Source: CAZGWJ01 sp964529445
GTDB lineage: Bacteria > Oederibacteriota > Muellerivitia > Muellerivitales > Muellerivitaceae
Length of the DNA stretch: 53,196 bases
Assembly (NCBI GenBank): GCA_964529445.1
Contig: CAZGWJ010000006.1
Coordinates: forward strand, 1-53,196
Reading direction: 5' to 3'
The notes below the pieces were generated by a model, which ran no database searches, was not told the origin of the DNA, and saw only the letters and a list, made by a program, of their open reading frames with translations. The translations under genes were made by a program, and so were the position numbers. Shown here in pieces: positions 14,934-24,353 of this stretch (its first letter is position 1; every line of letters starts with the position of its first letter).

Positions 14934-16592
14934 TCAGGGTTGGATCTGGTATTTCTGCTGGGTCTTCGGGACGTACCACTTCGTCGGGTACCAGCCGATG
15001 CCCAGGCGGGTGACGGTGAGCCCCTTGAAACGCTTGTGGAGGGCCGGGAGGGCGTAGGGCACGTAGAGGAAGGTGTAGGGCTGGTCCTCGGCGATGAGGG
15101 CGTGGATCCTGCGGTAGATCGCCTGCCGCTTCGCCGGGTCCAGCGTGCGCCTCCCCGCGATGAGCAGGCGGTCCACCTCGGGGTTCGAGTACGAGACGAA
15201 GTTGTACTGGTGCTCGCCCGTCTGGCTGGAATGCCAGATGCTGTAGCTGTCCGGATCGAGCGAAAGGGACCACCCGAGCACGATGGCGTCGTAGTCCCGC
15301 TTGTTGACGTGGTTGGTCAGGAAAGCGGTCCATTCCATGATCCGGATGTCCACCTGGATGCCCACCTGCTTCAACTGCTCCTGGACGATGGTCACGATCC
15401 TCTCGCGCGAAACGTTGCCCTGGTTGGTGATCAGCTTGAAGTGGAAAGGTTCGCGATGCCCGTCGTTGTTGTAGTCGCGGTCCAGGAGCCCGTCCCCGTC
15501 GGTGTCCTCCCAGCCGGCTTCCTTCAGGAGGGCTCGCGCCTTCTCCAGATCGTAGGGATAGGGCGCCACGTCGGGATTGTAGGCCCAGGAGACCCGCGCG
15601 AAAGGACCGGAGGAGGGGGTGCCCAGGCCGAAGAGGATGTTGTCGACCATGGCCTGGCGGTCCAGGGCGTAGGTCAGGGCCTGGCGCACGCGCCGGTCGG
15701 CGAAGAGGGGCCTCTTCGCGTTCCAGCCGATGTAGGTGTAGGCGAAATCATCGGCCTCGTACTTGCGATAGAAGCGAGTGAACTTGGGGGAATCCGTCTG
15801 GCGGCGGTACTGCTCCGGGGTCAGGCTCCCCCGGGTCCAAGCCCCGAGTCCGTCGATGCCGCCGTTCAGGAGCTCGAGGAGCTGGGACGACTGGTTGGGG
15901 ATGATGCGAAGCACGAAGCGCTTGATGTGCGGAGCGCCCTCGTAATAGTCGGGATTGGCCTCCAGAACGATGCGCTGGTCCGTCTTCCATTCCACGAAAC
16001 GGTAGGGCCCGGTGCCGACGGGCTTGCGGCCGAAACCGTCGCTGTTGATGTCCTTCCCCTCCAGGAGGTGCCGGGGGAGGATGGAGCCGAAGTTGTCGAG
16101 CGCGGGCGCGAAAGGCTGCTTGTAGGTCACGCGAACGGTGTACGGGTCGAGGGCCCTGCATTCCGTGATGTCCGCGTAGTCGGAAGCCCCGGGGGTGCGG
16201 GTCTTCGGATCCGTCATGACCTGGTAGGTGAAGACCACGTCCGATGCCGTGAATTCCACCCCGTCGTGGAACTTGACGCCCTTCCGCAGGAAATAGGTGA
16301 TGACCCGGCCGTCGGGGGAGACGGTCCAGCGCTCGGCCAGGGACCCCGTGCGGTTCAGGTTCTCGTCGTAGCGCAGGAGACCGTTGAAGACGAGCCCCGC
16401 GATGTCGCCGCCCGTGGTCTCGGAGATGAGGGGCGGGTTGAGGGTCTTGGCGTCCCCGATGGAGGACTCGATCAGCTGGTCGCCGTCGGCCACGGGGCCG
16501 TCGGTGTCATACTTGGCGCCGCCGAGGGGACCGCAGGAGGAAAGGACCAGGGAGAGGATGAACAGCGCGGGGAGAAGGGAACGAGGGTTCAA
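14934..16592 (-). CDS. Peptide/solute ABC transporter substrate-binding lipoprotein
   Basis: A 552-residue SBP_bac_5 (cluster C) binding protein that delivers oligopeptides or related solutes to the DppB/DppC permease. The TTG at 16592 has AGGAG at 6 bases and gives a signal peptide ending in the lipobox LSSC (Cys20). Typical motifs follow: AERWTVSPDGRVITYFLRKGVKFHDG, PVGTGPYRF and ALDRQAMV. The frame remains open to 16820, but that stretch is encoded by dispersed repeats and is not part of the protein. Asp/Gly-rich DTDGDGLLDRDYNNDGH (near 370-385) looks like a calcium-binding loop of the kind seen in some binding proteins. Confidence 0.93.
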   Translation of the reverse strand: MNPRSLLPALFILSLVLSSCGPLGGAKYDTDGPVADGDQLIESSIGDAKTLNPPLISETTGGDIAGLVFNGLLRYDENLNRTGSLAERWTVSPDGRVITYFLRKGVKFHDGVEFTASDVVFTYQVMTDPKTRTPGASDYADITECRALDPYTVRVTYKQPFAPALDNFGSILPRHLLEGKDINSDGFGRKPVGTGPYRFVEWKTDQRIVLEANPDYYEGAPHIKRFVLRIIPNQSSQLLELLNGGIDGLGAWTRGSLTPEQYRRQTDSPKFTRFYRKYEADDFAYTYIGWNAKRPLFADRRVRQALTYALDRQAMVDNILFGLGTPSSGPFARVSWAYNPDVAPYPYDLEKARALLKEAGWEDTDGDGLLDRDYNNDGHREPFHFKLITNQGNVSRERIVTIVQEQLKQVGIQVDIRIMEWTAFLTNHVNKRDYDAIVLGWSLSLDPDSYSIWHSSQTGEHQYNFVSYSNPEVDRLLIAGRRTLDPAKRQAIYRRIHALIAEDQPYTFLYVPYALPALHKRFKGLTVTRLGIGWYPTKWYVPKTQQKYQIQP

Positions 16593-16617
16593 GGAGAACT
16601 CCTGAAACAGCCGATTT

Positions 16618-16850
16618 AGCCGCCGATGGACGCCAATCAACGCAGATACGACACGGCTGACAGCCCCCTCTCCCTTTATCCCTCTCCCGCAAGCGGGAGA
16701 GGGCAATCGTTCTAGTGCGCACTTCACGACGAACGATGGGTGAGGGGAAGCTTGTTTCCTACGCGTTGACCCCGTGGCACTTCTTGGCCGATCGCCCCTG
16801 GCATCGGCACCCTTCCTCATCGGTGTCCATCTGTGTTCATCGGTGGCGAA
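16618..16850. repeat. Composite repeat region between secA and the binding-protein gene
   Basis: In order: a GATGGACGCCAATCAACGCAGAT element (16618-16650), a GC-rich palindromic element (16666-16747) with CCCTCTCCCGC/GCGGGAGAGGG and ATCGTTC/GAACGAT arms, the SEC-C-like mini-ORF (16759-16830) and a GATGAACACAGATGGACACCGATGA element (16814-16850). The palindromic part is clearly homologous to 53047-53189. Confidence 0.7.
16759..16830 (-). other. Mini-ORF or fossil repeating the secA SEC-C tail
   Basis: A 23-codon frame from ATG 16830 to TAG 16759 ends CRCQGRSAKKCHGVNA. The SecA C-terminus just upstream ends CPCGSGKKYKKCHGANA. The final 27 bases of the two genes (AAGAAGTGCCACGG...) differ at five positions, of which only one changes an amino acid (Ala to Val). 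It may be a decayed duplicate of the secA 3' end, split off by a repeat, or a tiny zinc-binding peptide. No ribosome site is clear, so expression is doubtful. Confidence 0.35.
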
Positions 16851-16865
16851 TCGCCGTTGTCGTTG

Positions 16866-19550
16866 TTACGCATTCGCTCCGTGGCACTTTTTGTACTTCT
16901 TCCCGCTGCCACAGGGGCAGGGATCGTTGCGGCCGACCTTCGGCTCCTTGCGGCGCATGGGCTCCAGTTTCTGGGGCCGGTCTCCGTATTGCGGCACCTC
17001 GTCGGCGGCGCCGTAACCGGGGGGCGGCTCCATCCCCGGCGGGAACCCCGGCGGGGGCGCCATGGGGGCGGCCGGCGCAGGACGACGGGGGGCGCTGGCG
17101 GCCAGGGAGAAATCGGGGTGCTCCTCGGTGACCCGCGCGGGCCGGGCCGAGAAGAACATCTCCCCGCCCTCGGAGGCCACGGCCTGCACCAGGAGAAGCA
17201 TCTTGACGGTTTCCTCCTTGATGCGGCCCACCATCTCCTGGAACATGGCGAACCCTTCCCTCTTGTACTCGATGAGGGGGTCCTTCTGGCCGTAGGCCTG
17301 GAGCCCGATGCCCTCCTTCAGGCCGTCCATGCTGTGAAGGTGGTCCTTCCATTGGTTGTCCACGACCTGGAGGAGGACGGCCCGTTCCAGGGAGCGCATG
17401 ATCCCGGGACCCAGAGCGTTCTCCTTGGCCTCGTAGGCCTTCTTCCCCTGGTCCTTGATGATCTCCGCGAGGGCCTCCCGGTCCAGGAGGCGGAAGTTAT
17501 CCTCCGGGAGGGTCAGATCCGTCTGGTAGACGCCCTTGAACCACGTGCAGAGGCCCTCGTAATCCCACTCGTCGGAACGGTTCTTCTCGGGCGCGAAGCT
17601 CTCCACGGCGTTCTCGGCCACGTCGGAGAGGATCTCCAGCATGTGGGCGTGGATGTCGGCCTCGCGCAGGACGCGGTTGCGCTCGCGGTACACGACCTCC
17701 CTCTGCTTGTTCATGACGTCGTCGTACTCGATGAGGTGCTTGCGGATGTCGAAGTTGTGGGCCTCGACGGTCTTCTGGGAACGCTCGATGGCCTTCGAGA
17801 CCCAGGGGTGCGCGATGACCTCCCCTTCCTCCATCCCCAGGGTGCCCATGAGGTTCTTGATGCGGTCGGACCCGAAGATCCGCATCAACTCATCCTCCAT
17901 GGACACGAAGAACCGGGAATACCCGGGGTCGCCCTGGCGGCCGGAACGGCCGCGCAGCTGGTTGTCGATGCGCCGGGACTCGTGCCGCTCGGTGCCCAGG
18001 ATGACCAGCCCCCCCAGCTCCTTCACGCCGGGGCCCAGCTTGATGTCCGTGCCGCGGCCGGCCATGTTGGTGGCGATGGTGACGGCGCCCGGCTGTCCCG
18101 CGAGGGCCACGATCTCGGCCTCCCGCTCGTGGTACTTGGCGTTCAACACCTCGTGCTTCACGCCCCGTTTCTTGAGCATGGAGGACACCAGCTCGCTTTT
18201 CTCGATGGACACCGTGCCCACGAGGACGGGCTGCTTCTTTTCCGCCAGTTCGACGATCTCCTCCACGATGGCGTTGAACTTCTCCCGCTCGGTGCGGTAC
18301 ACGGCGTCCGGCTCGTCCGCGCGGACCATGGGAAGGTTCGTGGGGATGACCATGACGTCGAGGTTGTAGATGGACTTGAACTCGGCGGCCTCGGTCTCGG
18401 CCGTGCCCGTCATGCCGGCCAGCTTCTTGTACATGCGGAAGAAGTTCTGGAAGGTGATCGTGGCCAGCGTCTGGTTCTCGCTTTCGATGTTGACGCCTTC
18501 CTTGGCCTCCAGGGCCTGGTGCAGGCCGTCGGAATAGCGGCGACCGGGCATCATGCGGCCCGTGAACTCGTCGACGATGATGACCTCGCCGTCCTTCACC
18601 ATGTAGTCCACGTCGCGCTTGAAGATGACGTGGGCCTTGAGGGCCTGGTTCACGTGGTGCACCAGCTGGACGTTCTTGTGGTCGTAGAGGTTGTCGACCT
18701 TCAGGAGCTTCTCGACGTGGGCCACGCCCTTCTCGGTGAGGAAGGCCGACCGGGTCTTCTCCTCGATGTCGTAGTCCTCGTCCTTGCCCTTCTTCAGGTA
18801 CTGGATGATGCCGTTGATGCGGTAATAAAGCTCCGTGGACTCCTCGGCAGGGCCCGAAATGATGAGGGGCGTACGGGCCTCGTCCACGAGGATGGAGTCC
18901 ACCTCGTCCACGATGGCGTAGTGGAGGTCCCGCTGGACCACGTGTTCCATCGAGGTGGCCATGTTGTCGCGCAGGTAGTCGAACCCGAGTTCGTTGTTGG
19001 TGCAATAGGTGATGTCGCACTCGTAGGCGGCCTTGCGCTCGGCGTAGGAGATGCCGTGCTTGATGACGCCGCAGGAGAGCCCCAGGAAGTTGTAGATGTT
19101 GGCCATGCCCTTGAAGTTACCCTTGCCGAGCGAGTCGCGTTCGGCCAGGTAGTCGTTCACGGTCACGACGTGAACGCCCTTCCCCTCCAGGGCGTTCAGG
19201 TACACGGGCAGGGAGGCCACGAGGGTCTTGCCCTCGCCGGTCTTCATCTCGGAGATGCGGCCCATGTGCAGGACCATGCCGCCGATCATCTGGACGTCGA
19301 AGTGCCGCAGGCCCAGCGTGCGCTTGGAGGCCTCCCGCACCACGGCGAAGGCCTCGGGCAGGAGGTCGTCGAGGGTCTCGCCCTTCTTCAGGCGCTCCTT
19401 GAATTCGTTCGTCTTGTCCTTGAGTTCGCCGTCGGAGAGCTTCTCCAGGGCGGGTTCGAAGGCGTTGATCTCGGCGACCCGGGGCCAGAGTTTCTTGAGG
19501 GCCCGCTCGTTGCTCGTGCCGAAGATCTTGGTGAGGATGGTTCCGATCAT
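16866..19550 (-). CDS. secA: Protein translocase ATPase SecA
   Basis: The Sec motor that drives unfolded preproteins through SecYEG. At 894 residues it is full length. Walker A is MKTGEGKT (102-109), the DEVDSILVDEARTPL region holds the DEAD-type box, and the preprotein cross-linking and helical wing domains follow in normal order (for example GRSGRQGDPG and the scaffold region). The protein ends in a Pro/Ala-rich linker and the SEC-C zinc motif CPCGSGKKYKKCHG, used for SecB and ribosome contact. The promoter at 19589-19617 and AGGAA before the ATG support the start. The many Sec-dependent proteins in this window are natural clients. Confidence 0.98.
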   Translation of the reverse strand: MIGTILTKIFGTSNERALKKLWPRVAEINAFEPALEKLSDGELKDKTNEFKERLKKGETLDDLLPEAFAVVREASKRTLGLRHFDVQMIGGMVLHMGRISEMKTGEGKTLVASLPVYLNALEGKGVHVVTVNDYLAERDSLGKGNFKGMANIYNFLGLSCGVIKHGISYAERKAAYECDITYCTNNELGFDYLRDNMATSMEHVVQRDLHYAIVDEVDSILVDEARTPLIISGPAEESTELYYRINGIIQYLKKGKDEDYDIEEKTRSAFLTEKGVAHVEKLLKVDNLYDHKNVQLVHHVNQALKAHVIFKRDVDYMVKDGEVIIVDEFTGRMMPGRRYSDGLHQALEAKEGVNIESENQTLATITFQNFFRMYKKLAGMTGTAETEAAEFKSIYNLDVMVIPTNLPMVRADEPDAVYRTEREKFNAIVEEIVELAEKKQPVLVGTVSIEKSELVSSMLKKRGVKHEVLNAKYHEREAEIVALAGQPGAVTIATNMAGRGTDIKLGPGVKELGGLVILGTERHESRRIDNQLRGRSGRQGDPGYSRFFVSMEDELMRIFGSDRIKNLMGTLGMEEGEVIAHPWVSKAIERSQKTVEAHNFDIRKHLIEYDDVMNKQREVVYRERNRVLREADIHAHMLEILSDVAENAVESFAPEKNRSDEWDYEGLCTWFKGVYQTDLTLPEDNFRLLDREALAEIIKDQGKKAYEAKENALGPGIMRSLERAVLLQVVDNQWKDHLHSMDGLKEGIGLQAYGQKDPLIEYKREGFAMFQEMVGRIKEETVKMLLLVQAVASEGGEMFFSARPARVTEEHPDFSLAASAPRRPAPAAPMAPPPGFPPGMEPPPGYGAADEVPQYGDRPQKLEPMRRKEPKVGRNDPCPCGSGKKYKKCHGANA

Positions 19551-19588
19551 GGGTTTCCTGTCGAGGCGTTTCTTGAAAACGAGGGTTA

Positions 19589-19617
19589 AGTATAGGTTTT
19601 CAGAAGGGGGGCTTCAA
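19589..19617 (-). promoter_or_regulatory. secA: Promoter for secA
   Basis: On the minus strand TTGAAG (19617-19612), a 17-base spacer and TATACT (19594-19589). The predicted start near 19582 gives a leader of about 30 bases. No SecM-like arrest peptide is visible. Confidence 0.5.
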
Positions 19618-19773
19618 GGCAAAGACGGGCCGCAAATATCGGCCCCTACAGCCAGCACCGACAACCCACAGCTTTTCATCATTGGGTTCGCCAAAATGCT
19701 AGAATCAGCACGAATGCCTTCATCCGAGGCTTAACCTATCCAGGTGGAATATCAGGAAGATGTTCGATAACCC

Positions 19774-22700
19774 ATGAACCGATCCACAAGGTCTTCCAAC
19801 TTCATTCGCGCTCTCCTGATCTTGGGCCTCCCCGTGGCAACCGCCCTCGTCCTCATGGGAGTATCCCGCCCCACGGTCGTTTTCCTTCCAGCCGCCGCAC
19901 CCGCCGCTCCCCTCCCCGCCCCCCCCCCCCCCCCCCCCCCCCCCCGGCCGCCCCCCCCCCCCCCCCCCTCCCCGCCCCCCCTTCCCTCCGCGCGCGCACC
20001 GTGCGGCTCCTGCTCCCCCCCCTGAAGGACCTGGCCTCGCGCTTCACGCAACCCGGCATGGACCCGGGTTTCCGCCTGAACCTCTTTGACGACGCCGACT
20101 ACCGCTGGACCGTCCAGCGCCTGCGGGTGCGGCCGGACGGATGGGTCCTGTGGGGACGGCTGGAGGACGCGCCTCAGGGCGGCGAGGTCGTCATGGCCTT
20201 CCGGGACGGATACCTCGCGGCCAACATATTCGTCCACGGACGGGGGCGTTTCGTCATCCGTTATGCCGGGGAGGACAGGCACTGCATCTTCCAGGCGGAC
20301 GACGAAAAGGGCTTTACCTGCGGGACGGAGGCCGACCCCTCCCTGCCCTCGACCGAGAAATGGGACACTTTGAACGGCCTGCCCCCCCTGCACACGCAGG
20401 ACGTTTCCCACGGATGCCCCGATTCCCCATCGCTCGATCTCCGTTACCTGTTGGTCCTCTACACGCCCCTCGTCCGCGAGGAAGCGGGGGGGATCCGGCC
20501 CCTCCTTGCCCAGATCGACGTGGCCTGGGCCTCCCTCAACATGGCGTTCTACAACAGCGACATCGGCGTCGAGATGCAACTGGTCCGAACCCAGGAGGTG
20601 GACTACCAGGAAACGAGCGATATCACCATGGACCTGTTCCACATGTCATGGACTGCGGACGGATACATGGATGAAATCCCCGCGCTGAAGGCCTCCTCGG
20701 GAGCCGACCACGTCTGCCTTTGGGTCGCGCGGAACACGGGCAACCTGGCCGGAATGGCCTATTTGCCCGGCTCCCTCTCCGTTGTGCTGTCCCGCTACGG
20801 CGATCTTGTAATGCCCCATGAGTTGGGGCACAACCTGGGTTGTCACCACGACTACGACAACAGCGGCATCACGGATCCGCCCTACGCCCACGGGCACCGC
20901 TTCACGGCGGGGGGGCGCGCTTTCATCACCCTGATGTCCTACTACCCCGGGGAGAGGATCCTCCACTTCTCCAATCCCGACATCCTGTTCTGGGGAGCCG
21001 CAACCGGTGTCCCCGCCGGCTCCCCCGGCGAGGCCGACAACGCCCGGGTCATCAACGACCGAACCCTAGCGAACCCCTACACCGGGGATAATCTCCTGCC
21101 CGACGTGGCGATCTCCAACCCCGACCCCGGCTCCTTCTGGATGTATCCCTCGGCCCTGACCCTGGTCGCCGACGCCTCGGACGACGACGGCTCCGTCGTC
21201 CAGGTGGACTTCTATTCCGACAACCGGTACCTGGGATCCGACGTCTCGGAACCCTTCACGCTCTCCTGGTCGCCTCCCGCGGGGATCCATTACGTCACCG
21301 CGCACGCCATCGACGATGCGGGCGGGATGCGGATCTCCTGTCCCGTCTCCATCCATGTCGGCCTGCCGACCCCCACCCCGACCTGGACCTTCATCCCCGT
21401 CGCCATCCGGTTCACGCCCGACACGACGATCGTGCCCGCCATCACCCCGATCCCCTGCCTCATTCCCTTCGACCGCGCCAGCGTCAGCAGCGACGCAACC
21501 CCCGCGAACGGCCATTGCGGCCTTCCCGGCATCTCAGGGGACGGGCGATACGTGGTGTTCGACTCCCTGGCCACGAACCTCGTCCCGGGCGACACGAACG
21601 CCACCTGGGACGTCTTCCTCCGGGACCGGCTTCTCGGCACCACCCAGCTCATCAGCCGCGGCCTCGGAGGCGTCCCCGCCAACGGCCTGAGCCGTTGGCC
21701 CTCCATCAGCGGGGACGGCCGCATCGTGGCTTTCCAATCCGACGCCTCCAACCTCGTGCCGGGGGACACCAACGGCCGGACGGACCTCTTCGCTTATGAT
21801 CGGATTGCCGGGACTCTCGAAAGGATCAGCGTCGGGCCCCTGGGCGAGGAGGGCAACCACGAATCCTCGGGCTATAGCGCCCCGAGTTGGGACGGGCGGA
21901 TCATCGCATTCGCTTCATGGGCTTCCAATTTCACCCCCGGGGATGACAACAACGATCCCGACCTGTTCGTCAAGGATCGCGTCACCGGTGCGTTGGAATG
22001 CGCGAGCCGGAACGCGGACGGGTTCATCGGGGATAGCGCCAGCCAATCACCTCATCTCAGCGCCGGGGGCCGCTACGTCCTTTTCGAATCCTACGCGACG
22101 AACCTGGTCGCGGCCTCCTACGTCGGGAACAACAACCACCTCTTCGTCTACGACCGGGCCACCGGACAGCACGAATTGATCGACCGGAACCGCCTCGGAA
22201 ATCCGGCCACCCTCGGAACAGGATTCAACAAACCGGGCTTGAGTTCGGACGGACGCTTCGTTTCCTACGACTCCTCCTCCAACGACCTGGTCCTTCCGGC
22301 GGACAGCGACTACCACTCCGACGTCTATCTTCTGGATCGCACGACCCTCTCGACGAGGCGGCTCAGCAGGGCCCACGACGGCTCGGCGCCCGACGATTTC
22401 TGCCAGGCCAACCACATGAGCGGCAACGGCCGGTACGTGGGCTTCTGGTCCGCGGCCGGAAACCTGGTGCCCGGGATGTCCAAGCCGGTGAGCGCGCAGT
22501 TCTACGTACACGACACGCAAACGAGCCTCACCTGGCTGGCCAGCCGGGGCATCGACGGACAACCCGGCAACGACGATGCCAGCCTCGGTTCCTTCAGCCA
22601 CTCGGGCGACGTCTTCGTCTTCCCGTCCGAGGCCTCCAACCTGATCGCGGACGACACGAACAACGTCTCCGACGAGTTCGTTTCCTGCGTCCAGCTCTTC

Positions 22701-23207
22701 CTGCCCACCGACACCGCCACACCGACGGCCACTCCCTCTCCCACCCCCTTCACCGCCACGGCCACCCACACCTCGATGGTCATCATCGACGAGTTCGAGA
22801 CCTTCTCGCCGACACCGACCGGAAGCTCCACGTCCACCTTGACGCCTACCCCGACGCCCACCGAAACCTTCACCCCGTCCCCCACGCCCAGCGCGACCTC
22901 CTCATCGACTCCCCGGGATACGTCCACGCCCGATGATGCCTTCCACCTCTATCCCATCCCCTACGATCCGGACATGGCCGTAGGCGGCACGCTGAAGGCC
23001 GTGGGCATGCCGGAGGGCGCGTTATTGAAGATTTTCACGGTCTCGGGGGAAAGGGTCGCGACGATCTGGGAGAAGAACGGACGTGCGGAATGGAACGGGC
23101 GCAACGAACGGGATCTTTCCTGCCCGCCGGGGATCTATTACTACCTGGTCACCTGGAACGGCGCCGGATGGCGCCAGGGGAAGTTCGTGCTGTCGAGGAG
23201 GAGATAG
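19774..23207 (+). CDS. Secreted reprolysin-like metalloprotease with beta-propeller (frameshifted)
   Basis: Two frames joined across poly-C tracts. The first (ATG 19774) encodes a signal peptide/anchor and a Pro/Ala stretch; the second runs from about 20001 to 23207. Adding one C (modulo 3) would fuse them. The mature part has a metzincin zinc site HELGHNLGCHHD (HExxHxxGxxHD) with a Met-turn TLMSYYPG, an Ig-like domain (about 21098-21350), a Pro/Thr linker, PD40/TolB-like propeller repeats with the recurring ISGDGRYVVF and NLVPGDTN motifs, a Thr/Pro-rich linker and a C-terminal FlgD-like Ig domain (GIYYYLVTWNG). Probably exported and surface-attached. It is one of only two plus-strand genes. 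Whether the shift is real or a sequencing error is open. Confidence 0.8.
19919..19981 (+). repeat. Poly-C tracts of 27 and 18 bases in the protease gene
   Basis: Uninterrupted runs of 27 C (19919-19945) and 18 C (19951-19968) are separated by GGCCG; a shorter C run follows to 19981. They fall exactly where the reading frame changes. Such tracts slip during replication, and they also cause sequencing and assembly errors. Confidence 0.9.
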
Positions 23208-23334
23208 GGCCGCTGGAACGCATCCGCTTTCAGCGGAGATGGAAGGCACCAGGTAGAAGGTTCTGCACGACCCATCCACTCAAGATCCCACCCCTGCGGG
23301 CGCCGATTTCTAATAAAGCCAGATATTTTCCAAC

Positions 23335-23357
23335 TTCGTTTTTCTATTTCCTATTTA
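23335..23357. repeat. AT-rich element at the 3' end of the DMT transporter gene
   Basis: The T-rich block TTCGTTTTTCTATTTCCTATTT lies between two convergent genes and supplies the last codons (Asn-Arg-Lys) and stop of the transporter on the minus strand. Confidence 0.65.
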
Positions 23358-24294
23358 GCGGCGCTTTTCCGCTCAGCCGCTCGTTCAGGACCAATGCTCC
23401 CACCACGATGGCCAGGCCGATCGAAAGTCGCATCAGGTCGGCGGCCTCCCGGAAGACGAGGACCGACACGAGCACCCCGAGCGGCACCTTCAGGTTGTTC
23501 ATCACGGCCAGGGTGCCGGCATTCACGCTCTTTGCCCCCGTATTCCAGAGGAAGAAACCGAGACCCGAGGCCACAAGGCCCAGGTAAAGGAGAGACGACG
23601 CCTGGAGACCCGTCAAGGCCGGCCAGGCCCATCCCAGGGCGACCCCCGCGGGCGGCAGGGTCACCAGGGCCGCGCCGAGATAGAGCCAGCCGAACTGGTC
23701 GCGATCCTTCCCTTCCGTCACCCCCAGCCCCCGTTTGTAGAGCACCTGCCCCACCGCAAAACACAAGTTGGAAGCCTGCACCAGCCAGAACCCCGTCGTG
23801 ATCTGCGCCAGCGCCCCCTCCCGATGGACGATCACCGCCGTGCCCATCACGGCCAGACCCGCCGAGGCCAGGAAGAGGGGACGGAAGCGCCGATCCAGAG
23901 CATCGTTGAAGAGGGTCACCCAGAGGGGCGTGAAGATGGTGAAGAAAGCGACCTGGTAGGCCTTCAGGTAGTGGAAGGAGTGTAGATACGCGAGGTACAT
24001 GAGGCCGTACTGGACGGCACCGAGAAACATAAGGCGCAGGACAAAAAGAACCCCCTCACCCGTTCCCTCTCCCGCCAGGGGCGAGGGGGATGCCCTCATT
24101 CCAATCACTCGTCGGGAACGGATCGTGTGCGGCGATCCTTGCGGGGTCTTCCACTTCAGGATCGGCACAAAGACGATGAAGGCCAGAAGAAGCCGCGCGA
24201 AGGAGAGGAACGAGGCGTCCACGCCCGCCAGGCCGTGCTTGACGATCCCGAACGAGAAGGCCCAGATGAGCGAAACGAGGAGGAGGCGGATCAT
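23344..24294 (-). CDS. EamA/DMT-family transporter carrying an in-frame repeat peptide
   Basis: A 316-residue inner-membrane protein with about ten hydrophobic helices in two EamA halves, of the drug/metabolite exporter superfamily; substrate unknown. The usual length is about 285-300. The excess is a hydrophilic loop at about residues 50-82 between helices 2 and 3, containing MRASPSPLAGEGTGEG, encoded by a GC-rich palindromic repeat (24051-24098). The rest aligns as a normal transporter, for example YGLMYLAYLHSFHYLKAYQVAFFTIFTPLWV. The ATG at 24294 has no good ribosome site. The final Asn-Arg-Lys and the stop come from an AT-rich repeat. The insertion may be tolerated or may inactivate the protein. 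Confidence 0.85.
   Translation of the reverse strand: MIRLLLVSLIWAFSFGIVKHGLAGVDASFLSFARLLLAFIVFVPILKWKTPQGSPHTIRSRRVIGMRASPSPLAGEGTGEGVLFVLRLMFLGAVQYGLMYLAYLHSFHYLKAYQVAFFTIFTPLWVTLFNDALDRRFRPLFLASAGLAVMGTAVIVHREGALAQITTGFWLVQASNLCFAVGQVLYKRGLGVTEGKDRDQFGWLYLGAALVTLPPAGVALGWAWPALTGLQASSLLYLGLVASGLGFFLWNTGAKSVNAGTLAVMNNLKVPLGVLVSVLVFREAADLMRLSIGLAIVVGALVLNERLSGKAPLNRK
24051..24098. repeat. GC-rich palindromic element inside the transporter gene
   Basis: CCCCCTCACCCGTTCCC and CTCTCCCGCCAGGGGCGAG match the palindromic family also present at 16666-16747, 37859-37899 and 53047-53189. Here it is in frame with the minus-strand gene and reads SPSPLAGEGTGEG. Confidence 0.8.
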
Positions 24295-24353
24295 GCGATC
24301 AGGTTAGCAAAGTCTCCCCCAGAAGGGGAGAGGGTCTAGGTCGTTTCGCGCCT

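Noticed and set aside
16593..16820. N-terminal extension of the binding lipoprotein
   Set aside because: It is encoded by dispersed repeats, gives SPACGRGIKGEG-type peptide, and would bury the signal peptide and lipobox.
23223..23237. Hairpin TCCGCT/AGCGGA after the plus-strand protease as terminator
   Set aside because: Only six base pairs and no T-run downstream.
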